Positions 52,072-61,242 of a stretch of 64,000 nt of DNA are shown piece after piece (the first letter of the stretch is position 1; each line of letters opens with the position of its first letter). This DNA is from Pseudoalteromonas peptidolytica (GTDB lineage: Bacteria > Pseudomonadota > Gammaproteobacteria > Enterobacterales > Alteromonadaceae): NCBI RefSeq assembly GCF_012641745.1, contig NZ_WEHZ01000029.1:1-64000 (forward strand), written 5' to 3'. The position numbers were made by a program, and so were the translations under genes. The notes below the pieces were generated by a model. The model did no database searches, was not told the DNA's origin, and worked only from the letters and a program-made list of their open reading frames with translations.

Positions 52072-52959
52072 ATGAACGCCTCAGTGGTATATATACTTAT
52101 CTTTATTTTGCTAGCGCCTCTTACTTCTGTGGCAAAAGATATGGTTCGCTACAATATTTCCAAAGAATTTGCCGATCCTAAACAAGATTATTATATCGCC
52201 TTGTTGCGATTGGCACTTAATAAAAGTCGTGATCAATATGGCCCATATCAATTAATCGAAAACTCCTTTGATCAAACACCTCAAGGTAGGACATTGGAGA
52301 TTTTAGAACAAGGGAAGTTACTAGATGTCCACTGGAGTATGACATCTATTCAACGAGAACAACACTTAGGCACCGTGTATATCCCGCTTCTAAAAGGGAT
52401 GATGGAGGCACGGCTTTTCCTCATTCACAAAGATACCGCAGCTAGCATAGCATTACTCAACTCCCCCGTGCAGTTGGCAAGCCTTACCATAGGAAGTGGC
52501 ATTGACTGGCCTGATACCGCAATCTATGAAAAAAACGGCTTTGATGTTGTTACCAGCGTTGCAACACTATTACCTAAGATGCTTGAGGAAAAACGTTTTG
52601 AGTTATTTCCAAGGGCACTGCATGAGCCCTGGACCGAGCTTGCGCACATAGATAACGCAGTAGTAGAACCTCAGTTTGCATTTTGCTATCCCGCTGCCAT
52701 GTATTTCTTTGTTAATAAAAATAACACACGTTTAAAAGAGCGACTCTCTTTTGGCTTGAAAAAAGCCATTGATGATGGGTCATTCGACAAACTATTTTTT
52801 AGTCACCCAGTAACTCGCGAGGCAATAACCAAAGCAAAATTCGAGGACAGGCAGGTATTAAAACTCCTCAACCCAAATCTAAGTGGCCATACAAGAGATA
52901 CACTTTTTAATCCACGGTTCACTTGGCAACCGATCCATCAATGTATATCCCCTCATTGA
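52072..52959 (+). CDS. Periplasmic solute-binding-like protein
   Basis: A 295-residue protein with a signal peptide (VYILIFILLAPLTSVA). Its pattern is that of bacterial extracellular binding proteins (PBPb type II): YYIALLRLALNKS, then the hinge region and LKKAIDDGSFDKLFFSHP near the end. No ABC permease or ATPase is adjacent, so it may act as an orphan sensor or binding protein, as such stand-alone genes often do in this group. AAGGA precedes the ATG. Confidence 0.75.
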   Translation: MNASVVYILIFILLAPLTSVAKDMVRYNISKEFADPKQDYYIALLRLALNKSRDQYGPYQLIENSFDQTPQGRTLEILEQGKLLDVHWSMTSIQREQHLGTVYIPLLKGMMEARLFLIHKDTAASIALLNSPVQLASLTIGSGIDWPDTAIYEKNGFDVVTSVATLLPKMLEEKRFELFPRALHEPWTELAHIDNAVVEPQFAFCYPAAMYFFVNKNNTRLKERLSFGLKKAIDDGSFDKLFFSHPVTREAITKAKFEDRQVLKLLNPNLSGHTRDTLFNPRFTWQPIHQCISPH

Positions 52960-53440
52960 CCGAAGGCTTGTTTGTTGTCCTCAACTCACTACTCTGATAT
53001 TAGCGTCAATGCGCTTTCAACTACGCGAATAGAAATGAGGTTTCACATGAAAATTGCAGCTGTTCTGAACTAAAAATAGGAACAGAAATCCCCGCATTAC
53101 TCATGCAAAAAAATTACAGATGAATCAAAATATTTTAAACATAAGAATCAATAAGATAAAAAAATACACTAGATACAATTATCAAATACTGAAATAAAAG
53201 CTAAACGAATCAACCACTTTAACGCAACATACTTTAGTTACATTTGTTTGACAAAAAGGAGATTCAACATGATAAAAACACACGCACTGTAAAGATTTGT
53301 TAATGAAAAATATACATACATATCATGAAGATATTTAATCTCAATGAATCCATTTGAAAAAACATCGTAAATTATAAGTTGATCAAGATCCCGCATCATG
53401 AATAGTATTTCACTAATTATTAACGTCGTCGTGGTGAATT
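52960..53440. other. AT-rich gap with short start-stop frames
   Basis: No full gene is visible. A strong ribosome binding site (AAGGAG) at about 53257 precedes ATG at 53269, but that frame (MIKTHAL) stops after seven codons. The region should contain the promoter of the prodomain-like gene. Confidence 0.55.
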
Positions 53441-54142
53441 ATGCGGTTACTGATTATTGCATTACTTATTGGTTTTATTGGTATTGCTGTTTGGAAAATG
53501 ATGCCTGAAACGGGGCAATCACATACAAATTTAATTCAAGTAGAGAATACTCAGAGCAATGAACAAAGTGATGAAATAAGTTCAACTTTAAAGGTCATAG
53601 TACCCACATCAACGTCTCAAAAAGACTTACAAGCAACTTCACAACACAAAGACAGTGATTTTTATGCTGTAAACAAAGTATCAGACAAAGCAAAAGCTGT
53701 ACTCGAAGCCGCAAAAGTGTTGCCAAAAGATCTCAATAACGAAGCTTATATTGAGTTTGATTTAGCATCGCTGAGAAAACTCGAAGGTGGTGATAACTTT
53801 GAGCTGCTGATCCCACAAACGCAGGAGTCATTTATTGCCGAAGTTACCGGAATTTCTTCAGCTGAAAATGGTGATAAAAGTGTGTTTGGTAAAGTAACGG
53901 GTGCAGATGGGCGCTTTCACACCACAGTATTAACCGTCGGCAAAGATGCTGTTTACGGTCAGCTTACTGCACCTAGTGGGAATTACGTATTTGAGTCCAA
54001 AGATCAATACGGCTGGATTGCAGCGAAACGAGATCTGTATCGGTCGCATCAAGAAGAAGAACTTCACCCCCATGATCACCACAAGGACGCGAAACAAGAC
54101 TTAGTTTCAATAGAAGAAGATATTTTTACACCCAAAAAGTAA
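53441..54142 (+). CDS. Metalloprotease prodomain-like protein, separate from its protease
   Basis: A 233-residue protein with one N-terminal membrane segment or uncleaved signal (LLIIALLIGFIGIAVW). The region about 115-205 (NFELLIPQTQESFIAEV, SVFGKVTGADGRFHTTVLTV, VYGQLTAPSGNYVFESK) resembles the N-terminal prodomain of secreted metzincin proteases in Pseudoalteromonas and Vibrio. The C-terminus HPHDHHKD is His-rich. The catalytic protein is the next gene, 187 bases downstream, with a MITE between. The stop codon TAA overlaps the TAATACC junction with that MITE. It may inhibit or help fold the protease in trans. Confidence 0.65.
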   Translation: MRLLIIALLIGFIGIAVWKMMPETGQSHTNLIQVENTQSNEQSDEISSTLKVIVPTSTSQKDLQATSQHKDSDFYAVNKVSDKAKAVLEAAKVLPKDLNNEAYIEFDLASLRKLEGGDNFELLIPQTQESFIAEVTGISSAENGDKSVFGKVTGADGRFHTTVLTVGKDAVYGQLTAPSGNYVFESKDQYGWIAAKRDLYRSHQEEELHPHDHHKDAKQDLVSIEEDIFTPKK

Positions 54143-54302
54143 TACCTATTTGCTTATTTAACTGCTTTATTTTGAAACGAGAGGGTCTTAACTAAAACTT
54201 GACGGTAAACTTTCTATCTATTTGTTTTAAATAGAAAGTTTTGACTCTTTTCGCGTCTAATTAGCGCACTGAGATTGAGTAAGTATTATGGCAAATTGGT
54301 AT
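54142..54302 (+). repeat. MITE-like repeat, diverged short copy H
   Basis: Starts ATACCTATTTGCTTATTTAA and ends GGCAAATTGGTAT. The inside matches the short family form only loosely (TTTATTTTGAAACGAGAGGG, then GAAAGTTTTGACTC). It fills most of the gap between the prodomain-like gene and the protease gene. Confidence 0.7.
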
Positions 54303-54329
54303 AACGTTCACTAAAAGAAAGGAAAAACA

Positions 54330-55076
54330 ATGAAAACAACAGTAAAGGTAGCATCGCTGGCAACAGCACTCGCACTATCAGCAAGCGCATCAGCAGTTAC
54401 AGTCGATATTGGTATTTTATATACTGACCAATCAGCGGCTGCAACATCAAACATCGATACAAAAATCAATCAATTAATTGCTTTCACAAACCAAGTGTAT
54501 AGCCAAAATGGTATTGATCTACAACTACGTCTTGCAGGCAAACAAAACCTAGGTAACTACAACATTACTCCAACGAGTGGGTGGTTAGACTCTGTGACTA
54601 ACAGTAGCTATGTGGCAAACCTGCGTGATACTTGGCGTGCAGACATGGTCGCAGTACTTGGCACTGGTGAACGTGATGGTAACTATATTACCTGTGGTTT
54701 AGCGTGGGTAGGGCAAGGTAGTAGCAGCACAGGTAACCTGCACTCATATATGAGTGACCGTATGTTTAGTATTACAGGTATTGATTGTGGCGCAACAACA
54801 TTCGTACACGAATTAGGTCACAATCAGGGCTTAACTCACTCGCGTGAGCAAGGTGATACGAGTGGCGGTGTTTATGTCGATGGTATGGGCTACGGTGTAA
54901 AAGACAAGTTTGCTAGTATTATGGCATACCCACATGTATTTGGTAATGCAACGCAGTATGACTATTTCTCTAATCCAAATTGGTCAGTAGGCGGTGAACC
55001 TTACGGCATCGTTGGTAAAGCGTTTGCTTGGAAAACAGTAGATGCAACAAAAACGAGCATAGCAAACTTTAAGTAA
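54330..55076 (+). CDS. Secreted metzincin zinc protease (reprolysin-like)
   Basis: A 248-residue protease with a signal peptide (ASLATALALSASASA). The zinc site is HELGHNQGLTH (His160, Glu161, His164, His170), the HExxHxxGxxH form of metzincins, with a Met-turn Met198 in ASIMAYPHVF. Before it, TVDIGILYTDQSAA and NQVYSQNGIDLQLRL are typical of reprolysin-like (M12) bacterial enzymes. There is no prodomain in this chain, which is unusual; the upstream gene encodes a prodomain-like protein. GAAAGGAAA precedes the ATG. The cell probably exports it to degrade protein outside. Confidence 0.88.
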   Translation: MKTTVKVASLATALALSASASAVTVDIGILYTDQSAAATSNIDTKINQLIAFTNQVYSQNGIDLQLRLAGKQNLGNYNITPTSGWLDSVTNSSYVANLRDTWRADMVAVLGTGERDGNYITCGLAWVGQGSSSTGNLHSYMSDRMFSITGIDCGATTFVHELGHNQGLTHSREQGDTSGGVYVDGMGYGVKDKFASIMAYPHVFGNATQYDYFSNPNWSVGGEPYGIVGKAFAWKTVDATKTSIANFK

Positions 55077-55174
55077 TACCAATTAGCTCAACCAACTAGG
55101 GCCTGCTTGCGAGACAAATGATATTGCGTAAAGCAAGCATGTCCTGATTGGCTTGAGACGAAAAGCCATGAATA

Positions 55175-55336
55175 ATACCAACTTCCTTAATTAAGCGGTC
55201 TATTTTGAGGCGAGAAAATCTTGTCGATAACGAGGCAAAAATTTTGCTATTTAGTTGTTCTAAATAAGAAATTTTTAACGCTGTTCGCGTCAGATTTACT
55301 CCTTCAAATTGAGCAAGTATTAAGTCAAGTTGGTAT
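55175..55336 (+). repeat. MITE-like repeat, short copy I (162 bp)
   Basis: Starts ATACCAACTTCCTTAATTAA and ends AAGTCAAGTTGGTAT. Both termini carry matching changes (ACTT on the left, AAGT on the right), so the inverted repeat is kept by compensation. The interior equals copy F, including the CGATAACGAGGC junction. Confidence 0.85.
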
Positions 55337-55451
55337 ACGTACCTTTTTCACCAGCGTCTCAGGTTATTAATAAGGCTGTATTTCCTTAGCACAAGCTAAA
55401 TCAGTGTAGTGGTATTCGCTATCTATGCTGACCAAAAACTAAAACACCACC

Positions 55452-55476
55452 AAACCCGCAGGATTGCGGGTTTTTT
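55452..55476 (+). terminator. Rho-independent terminator
   Basis: AAACCCGCA and TGCGGGTTT form a stem, followed by TTTTT. Confidence 0.8.
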
Positions 55477-55531
55477 AATACAGTCAACCAACTATCCGCA
55501 AAGCGATAAGCATCATGCAAAGCGAGCTGTG

Positions 55532-56152
55532 CTACTCAGCTAACCATTGGTTAATGGCATTATACATAAAGTCTCTGATGATCGGCTGTGCTGCTTTATT
55601 AGGGTGTAAATTATCATCCTGCATTAGTTCGGGCTTACCTGCTATCTCAAGCATAAAATAAGGCATCAGGTGACTCTTTGTTTGTTCTGTTACTTGTTGG
55701 TAGCTTTGCGTAAACATAGTGGTGTACCGCGGCCCTAAATTAGGAGGAATTTGGATTTCCATTACAGCCACTTTCGCGCCGAACTTCTGGCTCGAAACAA
55801 CAAGCTCAGTAAGATTGGCTCGTAATCGCTTGATTGGGAACCCTCGTAGCCCGTCATTCCCACCTAATTCAATCAGTACATGGGATGGGGCAATAGTTTG
55901 TAATTGTTGATCAATTTTAGCTAGAGCATTACCAGTTGTTTGGCCGCTGACACTCACATTGATAATTTCGATCGGATTTTGTTCTGCTTCGTATTTATTT
56001 TGTAACAATTTAACCCAGCCATCGTCTTGTTTCAGGCCATAAGCGGCGCTTAAGCTATCACCAACTATCATGAGTTTTTGCTTGGCATTTGCGCTAATAG
56101 GCGCCATTAAAATAACAAGTATGAACAACAACTTTAGGAAATAGTACTTCAT
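55532..56152 (-). CDS. tesA: Multifunctional acyl-CoA thioesterase I / protease I / lysophospholipase L1 (arylesterase)
   Basis: A 206-residue SGNH hydrolase with a signal peptide (LLFILVILMAPISANA). Block I is MIVGDSLSAAYGL with Ser33, block III VLIELGGNDGLRG, and block V DDNLHPN with Asp180 and His183. It acts in the periplasm on acyl thioesters and other esters. The gene is divergent from ybbA with start codons overlapping in one CATG, the usual tesA-ybbA arrangement taken to its limit. Confidence 0.94.
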   Translation of the reverse strand: MKYYFLKLLFILVILMAPISANAKQKLMIVGDSLSAAYGLKQDDGWVKLLQNKYEAEQNPIEIINVSVSGQTTGNALAKIDQQLQTIAPSHVLIELGGNDGLRGFPIKRLRANLTELVVSSQKFGAKVAVMEIQIPPNLGPRYTTMFTQSYQQVTEQTKSHLMPYFMLEIAGKPELMQDDNLHPNKAAQPIIRDFMYNAINQWLAE

Positions 56153-56864
56153 GTCAGTGCTTTCTCAGTTAAATATGATCCAAGTAAAAGACCTTACTAA
56201 ACAGGTCTCTACAGTTGAAGGTAATCTAACTATCCTTAGTGATATAAATTTCACTGTCAAGTCTGGCGAGTCCGTCGCCATCGTCGGAGCCTCAGGCTCA
56301 GGCAAGTCTACCTTGCTAAGTTTACTCGCAGGGCTAGACATCGCCTCCAAAGGAGAGGTTCACTTGGACGGTGAGCCGCTACAAACAATGGATGAAGAAG
56401 CCAGAGCGCAACTACGCGCGGAAAAGGTTGGCTTTGTATTTCAATCTTTTATGCTGGTTCAAAGCCTAACCGCTCTTGAAAATGTCATGCTTCCTGCAGA
56501 ACTAGCTGGGGACAAAGGCGCAAAAAATCAAGCAACGGAGCTATTAGAAAAGGTCGGCTTATCACATCGCTTAACCCACTACCCATCACAGCTTTCAGGT
56601 GGTGAGCAGCAACGAGTTGCCATTGCGAGAGCCTTTGTTGGCAAACCTAAAATTCTATTTGCTGATGAGCCGTCGGCTAACTTGGACAGTAAGAATGGCC
56701 ACCTTATCGAGCGCTTACTATTTGATCTAAACAAAGAAAATGGCACGACCTTAGTGTTAGTTACACATGATGAGCAACTCGCCCAACAATGCGATCGAAT
56801 CATTCATATTGAAGCGGGTAAGCTGGAGGTAATAAAACAAGGAGCATCGGTTAATGTGGTTTAA
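56151..56864 (+). CDS. ybbA: ABC transporter ATP-binding protein YbbA
   Basis: A 237-residue ATPase: Walker A GASGSGKSTLLS, Q-loop FQSFMLVQSLTALENV, signature LSGGEQQRVAIARA, Walker B ILFADEPSANLD. It is a LolD/MacB-class protein paired with the YbbP permease that follows with an 11-base overlap. The ATG at 56151 overlaps the tesA start; an alternative ATG at 56175 has no binding site. Confidence 0.93.
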   Translation: MSVLSQLNMIQVKDLTKQVSTVEGNLTILSDINFTVKSGESVAIVGASGSGKSTLLSLLAGLDIASKGEVHLDGEPLQTMDEEARAQLRAEKVGFVFQSFMLVQSLTALENVMLPAELAGDKGAKNQATELLEKVGLSHRLTHYPSQLSGGEQQRVAIARAFVGKPKILFADEPSANLDSKNGHLIERLLFDLNKENGTTLVLVTHDEQLAQQCDRIIHIEAGKLEVIKQGASVNVV

Positions 56865-59355
56865 GTTAGCACTCACTTTATTCTCTAGAGAGTTAAGAAG
56901 AGGCGAGCTAACCATCATTCTTGCAGCGATTGCGCTTGCTGTACTGACGGTGTTTAGCTTATCTTCGATTACCGAGCGGATCCGCTTGAATATAGAGCAA
57001 AAATCCGCAGATTTTATCGCAGCCGATAGAAGGCTATCGAGTAACCATGACTTTGATGACAGAGTCCTGACCACCGCACAAGATTTTGGCTTAAACACCG
57101 CAAAGCAGGTCTACTTTGACTCTATGTTATTTGCCAATGACGAGCTCGTTTTAGGCTCGCTCAAAGCAGTGACAGATACTTATCCACTCAGAGGCGAGCT
57201 AACATTAAGAGACCAACTTGATGGAGAGAATTACCAAGCTCAAGCTGCGCCCAAAAAAGGCAATGTGTGGCTCAGTGAAGGCTTATTTTACTCACTTGAT
57301 CTCAAAGTTGGTGATGAGGTAGAAATAGGAGCTGGACAGTTTACTGTGAGTAAAGTACTCATTAACGAACCCGATGCCCCCTTTTTCTCACTCGCGGGGA
57401 ATAAACGTGTACTTATTAATTATGACGATATCCCTGTGACTAAGGCTATTCAGCCAGGAAGCCGCGTATTTTATCGATTACTGTTTTCAGGCTCCGAGCA
57501 GCAGTTGGCAGACTACTACACATGGCTCAAACCGCAACTCAAAAACAACCAGTCTTGGCAGGGAATAAAAGACAGGCAGTCCCCTCTTGGAGAGAATCTA
57601 GCCCGATCAGAGAGCTTTTTACTCCTAGCGGGGTTATTCGGGATCATGCTCGCAGCGGTAGCAATGGCGGTTTCTGCAAAGCGCTACTGCGAACGTCAGT
57701 ATGACCCAGTAGCCATGATGAAAACCTTAGGTGGAAGCAGAAAAACTATTCGCCGTATTTATCTGCTACACCTATCTTTGGTTACGTTTTTTTCTGTTAT
57801 TTTGGGTCTTGCGATTGGCTATGTATTACAAAGCGTAGGAGCATCTTATCTAGTAACCTTTATGGATACCAACTTGCCGGAAGCTGGCTTTAGACCTTGG
57901 CTTCTGAGTATTGCGGTGGGAGTCGTCTGTGCCATGATGTTCTCGTTAAAGCCGTTATTAGATTTATTTGACATTCCGCCGCTACGCGTCCTTAGGCGCA
58001 ACCTGGGAGACACCATTGCAGTTAGCCGGATCCATATGGCGCTCTCAGTGTTCACTATTTTTGGCTTAATGTGGCTATTTAGTCGTGATATTAAGATCAC
58101 TGCGATTTTGTTCGGTGCAACTTTACTGCTCATGGCGGTATTGTTCGTTATCTCACGGCTGCTGTTTTCAGCAGGTCGAAAACTTGGACTAAGCCCAGGC
58201 TCAAGCTGGTCTTTGGCAATTGCTACCTTGCAAAAACGCGCTAATGCAAACGCGATACAGCTTATAAGCTTTGCTCTGGCTATCAAATTAATGCTGTTTT
58301 TAGTGGTGCTTAAAAACGACATGATCTCAGATTGGCAAATGCAAGTGCCACAAGACGCGCCAAATGCGTTCTTTATCAATATCTCGGAACAAGAAATTCA
58401 GCCAATGCAACAACAGCTGGATGACAGTGGTATTAAACATGAACATTTTTATCCCGTCTTTTTAGGTCGAGTCAATGCCCTAAACGGAGAAGTGTTTGCA
58501 CGTCGAGTGTCACTTCAAGAAGGTGAAGAGAAAGACGATGAAGCGCGAGAAGGGGTAGGGCGAGAACTCAACCTAACATGGCTTAATACACTACCAGAGG
58601 GCAATGAAGTTGTTGACGGCCAATGGTTTGATGACTCTGATACACTTCAAGTTTCGGTTGCACAAGGACTTGCTGAACGTGTAGGAATTAAGGTCGGCGA
58701 TACGCTTAGCTTTTTGATTAATAGTCAGACGCTTGACGCTAAAGTAACAAGTTTACGTAGTGTCAACTGGGGGTCGTTAAAGCCAAACTTTGTGATGATA
58801 TTTAACGATCAAATTGCTGGCCAATTTCCAGTGACCTATTTTACTGCTGCTAAGTTAAAAGAAACAGACACGAAAGTAATCAGCCAATTTTTGAAAGATT
58901 ACCCGACTATCAGCATGATAGATATTCAAAGTAGACTCAAACAAGCGCAGTCTATGATTTCTCAAGTCTCTTTGGCTATCAGTTTTGTCTTGGGTATTGT
59001 ACTGATAAGTGGTGCTTTAGTTCTTATATCGCAAGTTCAAGCGAGCCTTGCAGAGCGGATGCAAGAGATTGTTATCTTGCGTACTCTTGGCGCCAAAGGG
59101 CGGCTCATTAAATTAGCAACACTTTACGAGTTTTTGCTACTCGGAGCACTCGCAGGACTCGTTGCAGCCGTTGTAAGCGACGTTACTCTGTTGGTGATCC
59201 AGATCCAAACCTTTGATGTTGATGGTCGATTGCATCCATATATATGGGTACTTGGACCTGCCACAGGTGCAACATTTGTAGCAACTATCGGCTATTTTAT
59301 GGTTGCAAAGACCATGAAGCAAAACACCCAAGGCCTCTTACGCAAACTGGCTTAA
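56854..59355 (+). CDS. ybbP: ABC transporter permease YbbP (FtsX family)
   Basis: An 833-residue permease: one N-terminal segment (TIILAAIALAVLTVFSLS), a large periplasmic domain, then FtsX segments (LLLAGLFGIMLAAVAMAVSAKR with YDPVAMMKTLGGSR, and near the end IVLISGALVLIS and EIVILRTLGAKGRL). It works with YbbA; the complex is thought to handle envelope lipids or lipoproteins, but the substrate is not established. Confidence 0.92.
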   Translation: MWFKLALTLFSRELRRGELTIILAAIALAVLTVFSLSSITERIRLNIEQKSADFIAADRRLSSNHDFDDRVLTTAQDFGLNTAKQVYFDSMLFANDELVLGSLKAVTDTYPLRGELTLRDQLDGENYQAQAAPKKGNVWLSEGLFYSLDLKVGDEVEIGAGQFTVSKVLINEPDAPFFSLAGNKRVLINYDDIPVTKAIQPGSRVFYRLLFSGSEQQLADYYTWLKPQLKNNQSWQGIKDRQSPLGENLARSESFLLLAGLFGIMLAAVAMAVSAKRYCERQYDPVAMMKTLGGSRKTIRRIYLLHLSLVTFFSVILGLAIGYVLQSVGASYLVTFMDTNLPEAGFRPWLLSIAVGVVCAMMFSLKPLLDLFDIPPLRVLRRNLGDTIAVSRIHMALSVFTIFGLMWLFSRDIKITAILFGATLLLMAVLFVISRLLFSAGRKLGLSPGSSWSLAIATLQKRANANAIQLISFALAIKLMLFLVVLKNDMISDWQMQVPQDAPNAFFINISEQEIQPMQQQLDDSGIKHEHFYPVFLGRVNALNGEVFARRVSLQEGEEKDDEAREGVGRELNLTWLNTLPEGNEVVDGQWFDDSDTLQVSVAQGLAERVGIKVGDTLSFLINSQTLDAKVTSLRSVNWGSLKPNFVMIFNDQIAGQFPVTYFTAAKLKETDTKVISQFLKDYPTISMIDIQSRLKQAQSMISQVSLAISFVLGIVLISGALVLISQVQASLAERMQEIVILRTLGAKGRLIKLATLYEFLLLGALAGLVAAVVSDVTLLVIQIQTFDVDGRLHPYIWVLGPATGATFVATIGYFMVAKTMKQNTQGLLRKLA

Positions 59356-59369
59356 TACCGTTAACCAGA

Positions 59370-59403
59370 ATCTAGACTCACCCATGTAAAGGTGAGTCTA
59401 GAT
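59370..59403 (+). terminator. Perfect hairpin after ybbP
   Basis: ATCTAGACTCACC and GGTGAGTCTAGAT form a perfect 13-bp stem with an 8-base loop. There is no T-run, so it may act as a message-stabilising or rho-assisted end. Confidence 0.6.
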
Positions 59404-59505
59404 AATGGGCCAAAACTCTCTCACCTTGATCTTTACAAACCCCAATTACGTACCTACCTTTAACTAGGGCTGCGCAGTACTAATGCAAAACCAAAGGATA
59501 TCAAA

Positions 59506-60123
59506 ATGGATAGGATACCGGTTAAAGGCATCATATTTGACTTAGATGGCACATTAGTGACATCGGAACTTGATTTTTCTCTTATTCGGGCACAGATTGG
59601 ATGTCCGTCAGGGCAAGATTTACTCAGTTATATCAATTCATTGCCATCTCCATATATGCGAGAAGAAGCAATGAATATAGTGCACCAACATGAGCTTTGT
59701 GACGCTCAACATTGTGAAGTGATACCTGGTGTGAAACCAGTGCTAACGCAGCTTTCTCAGATGGGTATACCACTTGCTGTGGTCACCAGAAACTTTGCTA
59801 AAGCGGCACATTTAAAATTAAAAGCGACGGGACTCCCTATTCCTCTGACACTCACCAGAGATGATGCCCCCGCCAAGCCAGATCCAACGGCACTACTTCG
59901 AGTCGCCCAAACATGGCAAGTTCCTTCTTATCAATGTGTATACGTTGGAGATTACTTATATGATATACAGGCCGCACACAATGCTCAGATGCCTTCATGT
60001 CTATTTGCTCCTAACAATATACCGCATTACGCTGAGCAAGCAGATGTTGTCATCAGGGACTTTTCACAGCTTGTAGATGCGTTATGCACACTCGATATTA
60101 ACAGGTGTCGAGATTTAGCTTGA
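59506..60123 (+). CDS. HAD-family hydrolase
   Basis: A 205-residue phosphatase-like protein. Motif I is IIFDLDGTLV (Asp12, Asp14), motif II PLAVVTRN, motif III AKPDPTALL and motif IV VYVGDYLYDIQAA. The helical cap is between motifs I and II. It belongs to the HAD-IA (phosphoglycolate phosphatase/beta-PGM) class; substrate unknown. AAGGA precedes the ATG. Confidence 0.9.
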   Translation: MDRIPVKGIIFDLDGTLVTSELDFSLIRAQIGCPSGQDLLSYINSLPSPYMREEAMNIVHQHELCDAQHCEVIPGVKPVLTQLSQMGIPLAVVTRNFAKAAHLKLKATGLPIPLTLTRDDAPAKPDPTALLRVAQTWQVPSYQCVYVGDYLYDIQAAHNAQMPSCLFAPNNIPHYAEQADVVIRDFSQLVDALCTLDINRCRDLA

Positions 60124-60651
60124 TACAAGTAGCAAGTTTTATATTGACTGTGCGCTTGTATCAGCTTTTAAAGCACCGCTATAGCTAACGTGTTTATTGG
60201 AGGTATCGCACTTTATCTCTGTATTGTGAGGTAAGCGCAATCACTCAGATCCAACATTATACCAATTTGACTAAATACTTGCTCTATTTGAAGGAGTAAA
60301 TCTGACGCTAACCGTGTTAAAAATTTCTTATTTAGAACCACTAAATAGCAAAATTTTTGCCTTGCCTACACGGAGGTAAGTACCTTAGCGATAGCAGGAC
60401 GCGGTAGCGGGGTTATCGACAAGATTTTCTCGCCTCAAAATAGACCACTTAATTAAGAAAATTAGTATTACTTAGTTATTGCATAATGCCATTTTCTTTG
60501 TCACGAAAAGTGGTAAAAGTTCATACAGGTGTAGTAAAGTGATGTGACGCTTTTTTGGCAAAAATAGGAAAGTCCGTCTTACTCATTTACTTTGGATGAC
60601 TCATGCTCTATCCAAATCTTAGATTACGTAAGGCAGTAGTTAGGATACATA
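60124..60651. other. Gene-free region with a MITE
   Basis: Contains MITE copy J (60259-60468) and otherwise AT-rich sequence leading to the start of the next gene. No other feature is evident. Confidence 0.65.
60259..60468 (-). repeat. MITE-like repeat, full long copy J (reverse)
   Basis: Starts ATACCAATTTGACTAAATAC and ends AAGAAAATTAGTAT. It carries the full central block (TTAGCGATAGCAGGACGCGG) and closely matches copy C in reverse along all 210 bases. Confidence 0.85.
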
Positions 60652-61158
60652 ATGATAAATAAAAACACGCTAATTGCAGTATATGAAAGTGTATTAATTA
60701 CACTGCTTAACGAGCGCAAAAGCGCACTACATTTTTATATTAATCAAAACGCTTTTTCACATATGTCTCTCTCGGTTGAATTTTGGCACTATGATATTAA
60801 TTGGCAAATTCACAGTCATCCAGAAACGCATTTTTCTCCTCACCAGCACTTTTTAGCAGCCCCATTTATTACCTTGTCTGACTTTGAGGAAGATCACTCT
60901 CACGTCTATGAATTAAGAGATATAATGGAGAGTTGGGAAAAGCTAGAGCAAGATGGTGATGGTACCTTAGAGGATAGGTTATGTTTACTCTCACATGAAG
61001 CACTCGCTGAAGCATTAAATAAAAACACGGTTAAGTCGTTACTATTGACTCTTTTTTCAGAAAACCCAGCTTTACAAACAAAGTTACTGCATGAACTGGT
61101 CATCGTAAAGGATCCTGATGGCCGCTTTGATAAAAATTTCATGAATGTTGCCGCATAG
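60652..61158 (+). CDS. Protein of unknown function (168 aa)
   Basis: A 168-residue soluble protein I do not recognise. It has LIAVYESVLITLLNERKSALHFY at the start, a His-rich stretch (QIHSHPETHFSPHQHF) that could bind metal, and an acidic region EDHSHVYELRD. AGGA lies upstream of the ATG and a strong terminator follows, so it is probably a real single-gene unit. Confidence 0.65.
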   Translation: MINKNTLIAVYESVLITLLNERKSALHFYINQNAFSHMSLSVEFWHYDINWQIHSHPETHFSPHQHFLAAPFITLSDFEEDHSHVYELRDIMESWEKLEQDGDGTLEDRLCLLSHEALAEALNKNTVKSLLLTLFSENPALQTKLLHELVIVKDPDGRFDKNFMNVAA

Positions 61159-61217
61159 CCGCCAACATTCATAAGGCACATCAATTTACCGCAAAATCTA
61201 GAGTCACGAAAAAGTGC

Positions 61218-61242
61218 AAGCCCCCTTTGTAAAGGGGCTTTA
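61218..61242 (+). terminator. Terminator after the 168-aa gene
   Basis: AAGCCCCCTTT and AAAGGGGCTTT form the stem around TGT. Confidence 0.85.

Larger units (their letters stand above)
55077..55531. other. Gene-free region with a MITE and a terminator
   Basis: Between the protease and the convergent tesA gene lie MITE copy I (55175-55336), a TGCTTGC/GCAAGCA inverted repeat near 55108-55141 and a rho-independent terminator at 55452-55476. No coding sequence is seen. Confidence 0.7.

Noticed and set aside
53325..53357. Ten-codon frame MKIFNLNESI resembling a peptide-product leader
   Set aside because: No ribosome binding site close by and no modification genes in the window.
57846..58379. Minus-strand open frame of 177 codons inside ybbP
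   Set aside because: It is antisense to a well-supported permease gene and its composition is that of a shadow frame.
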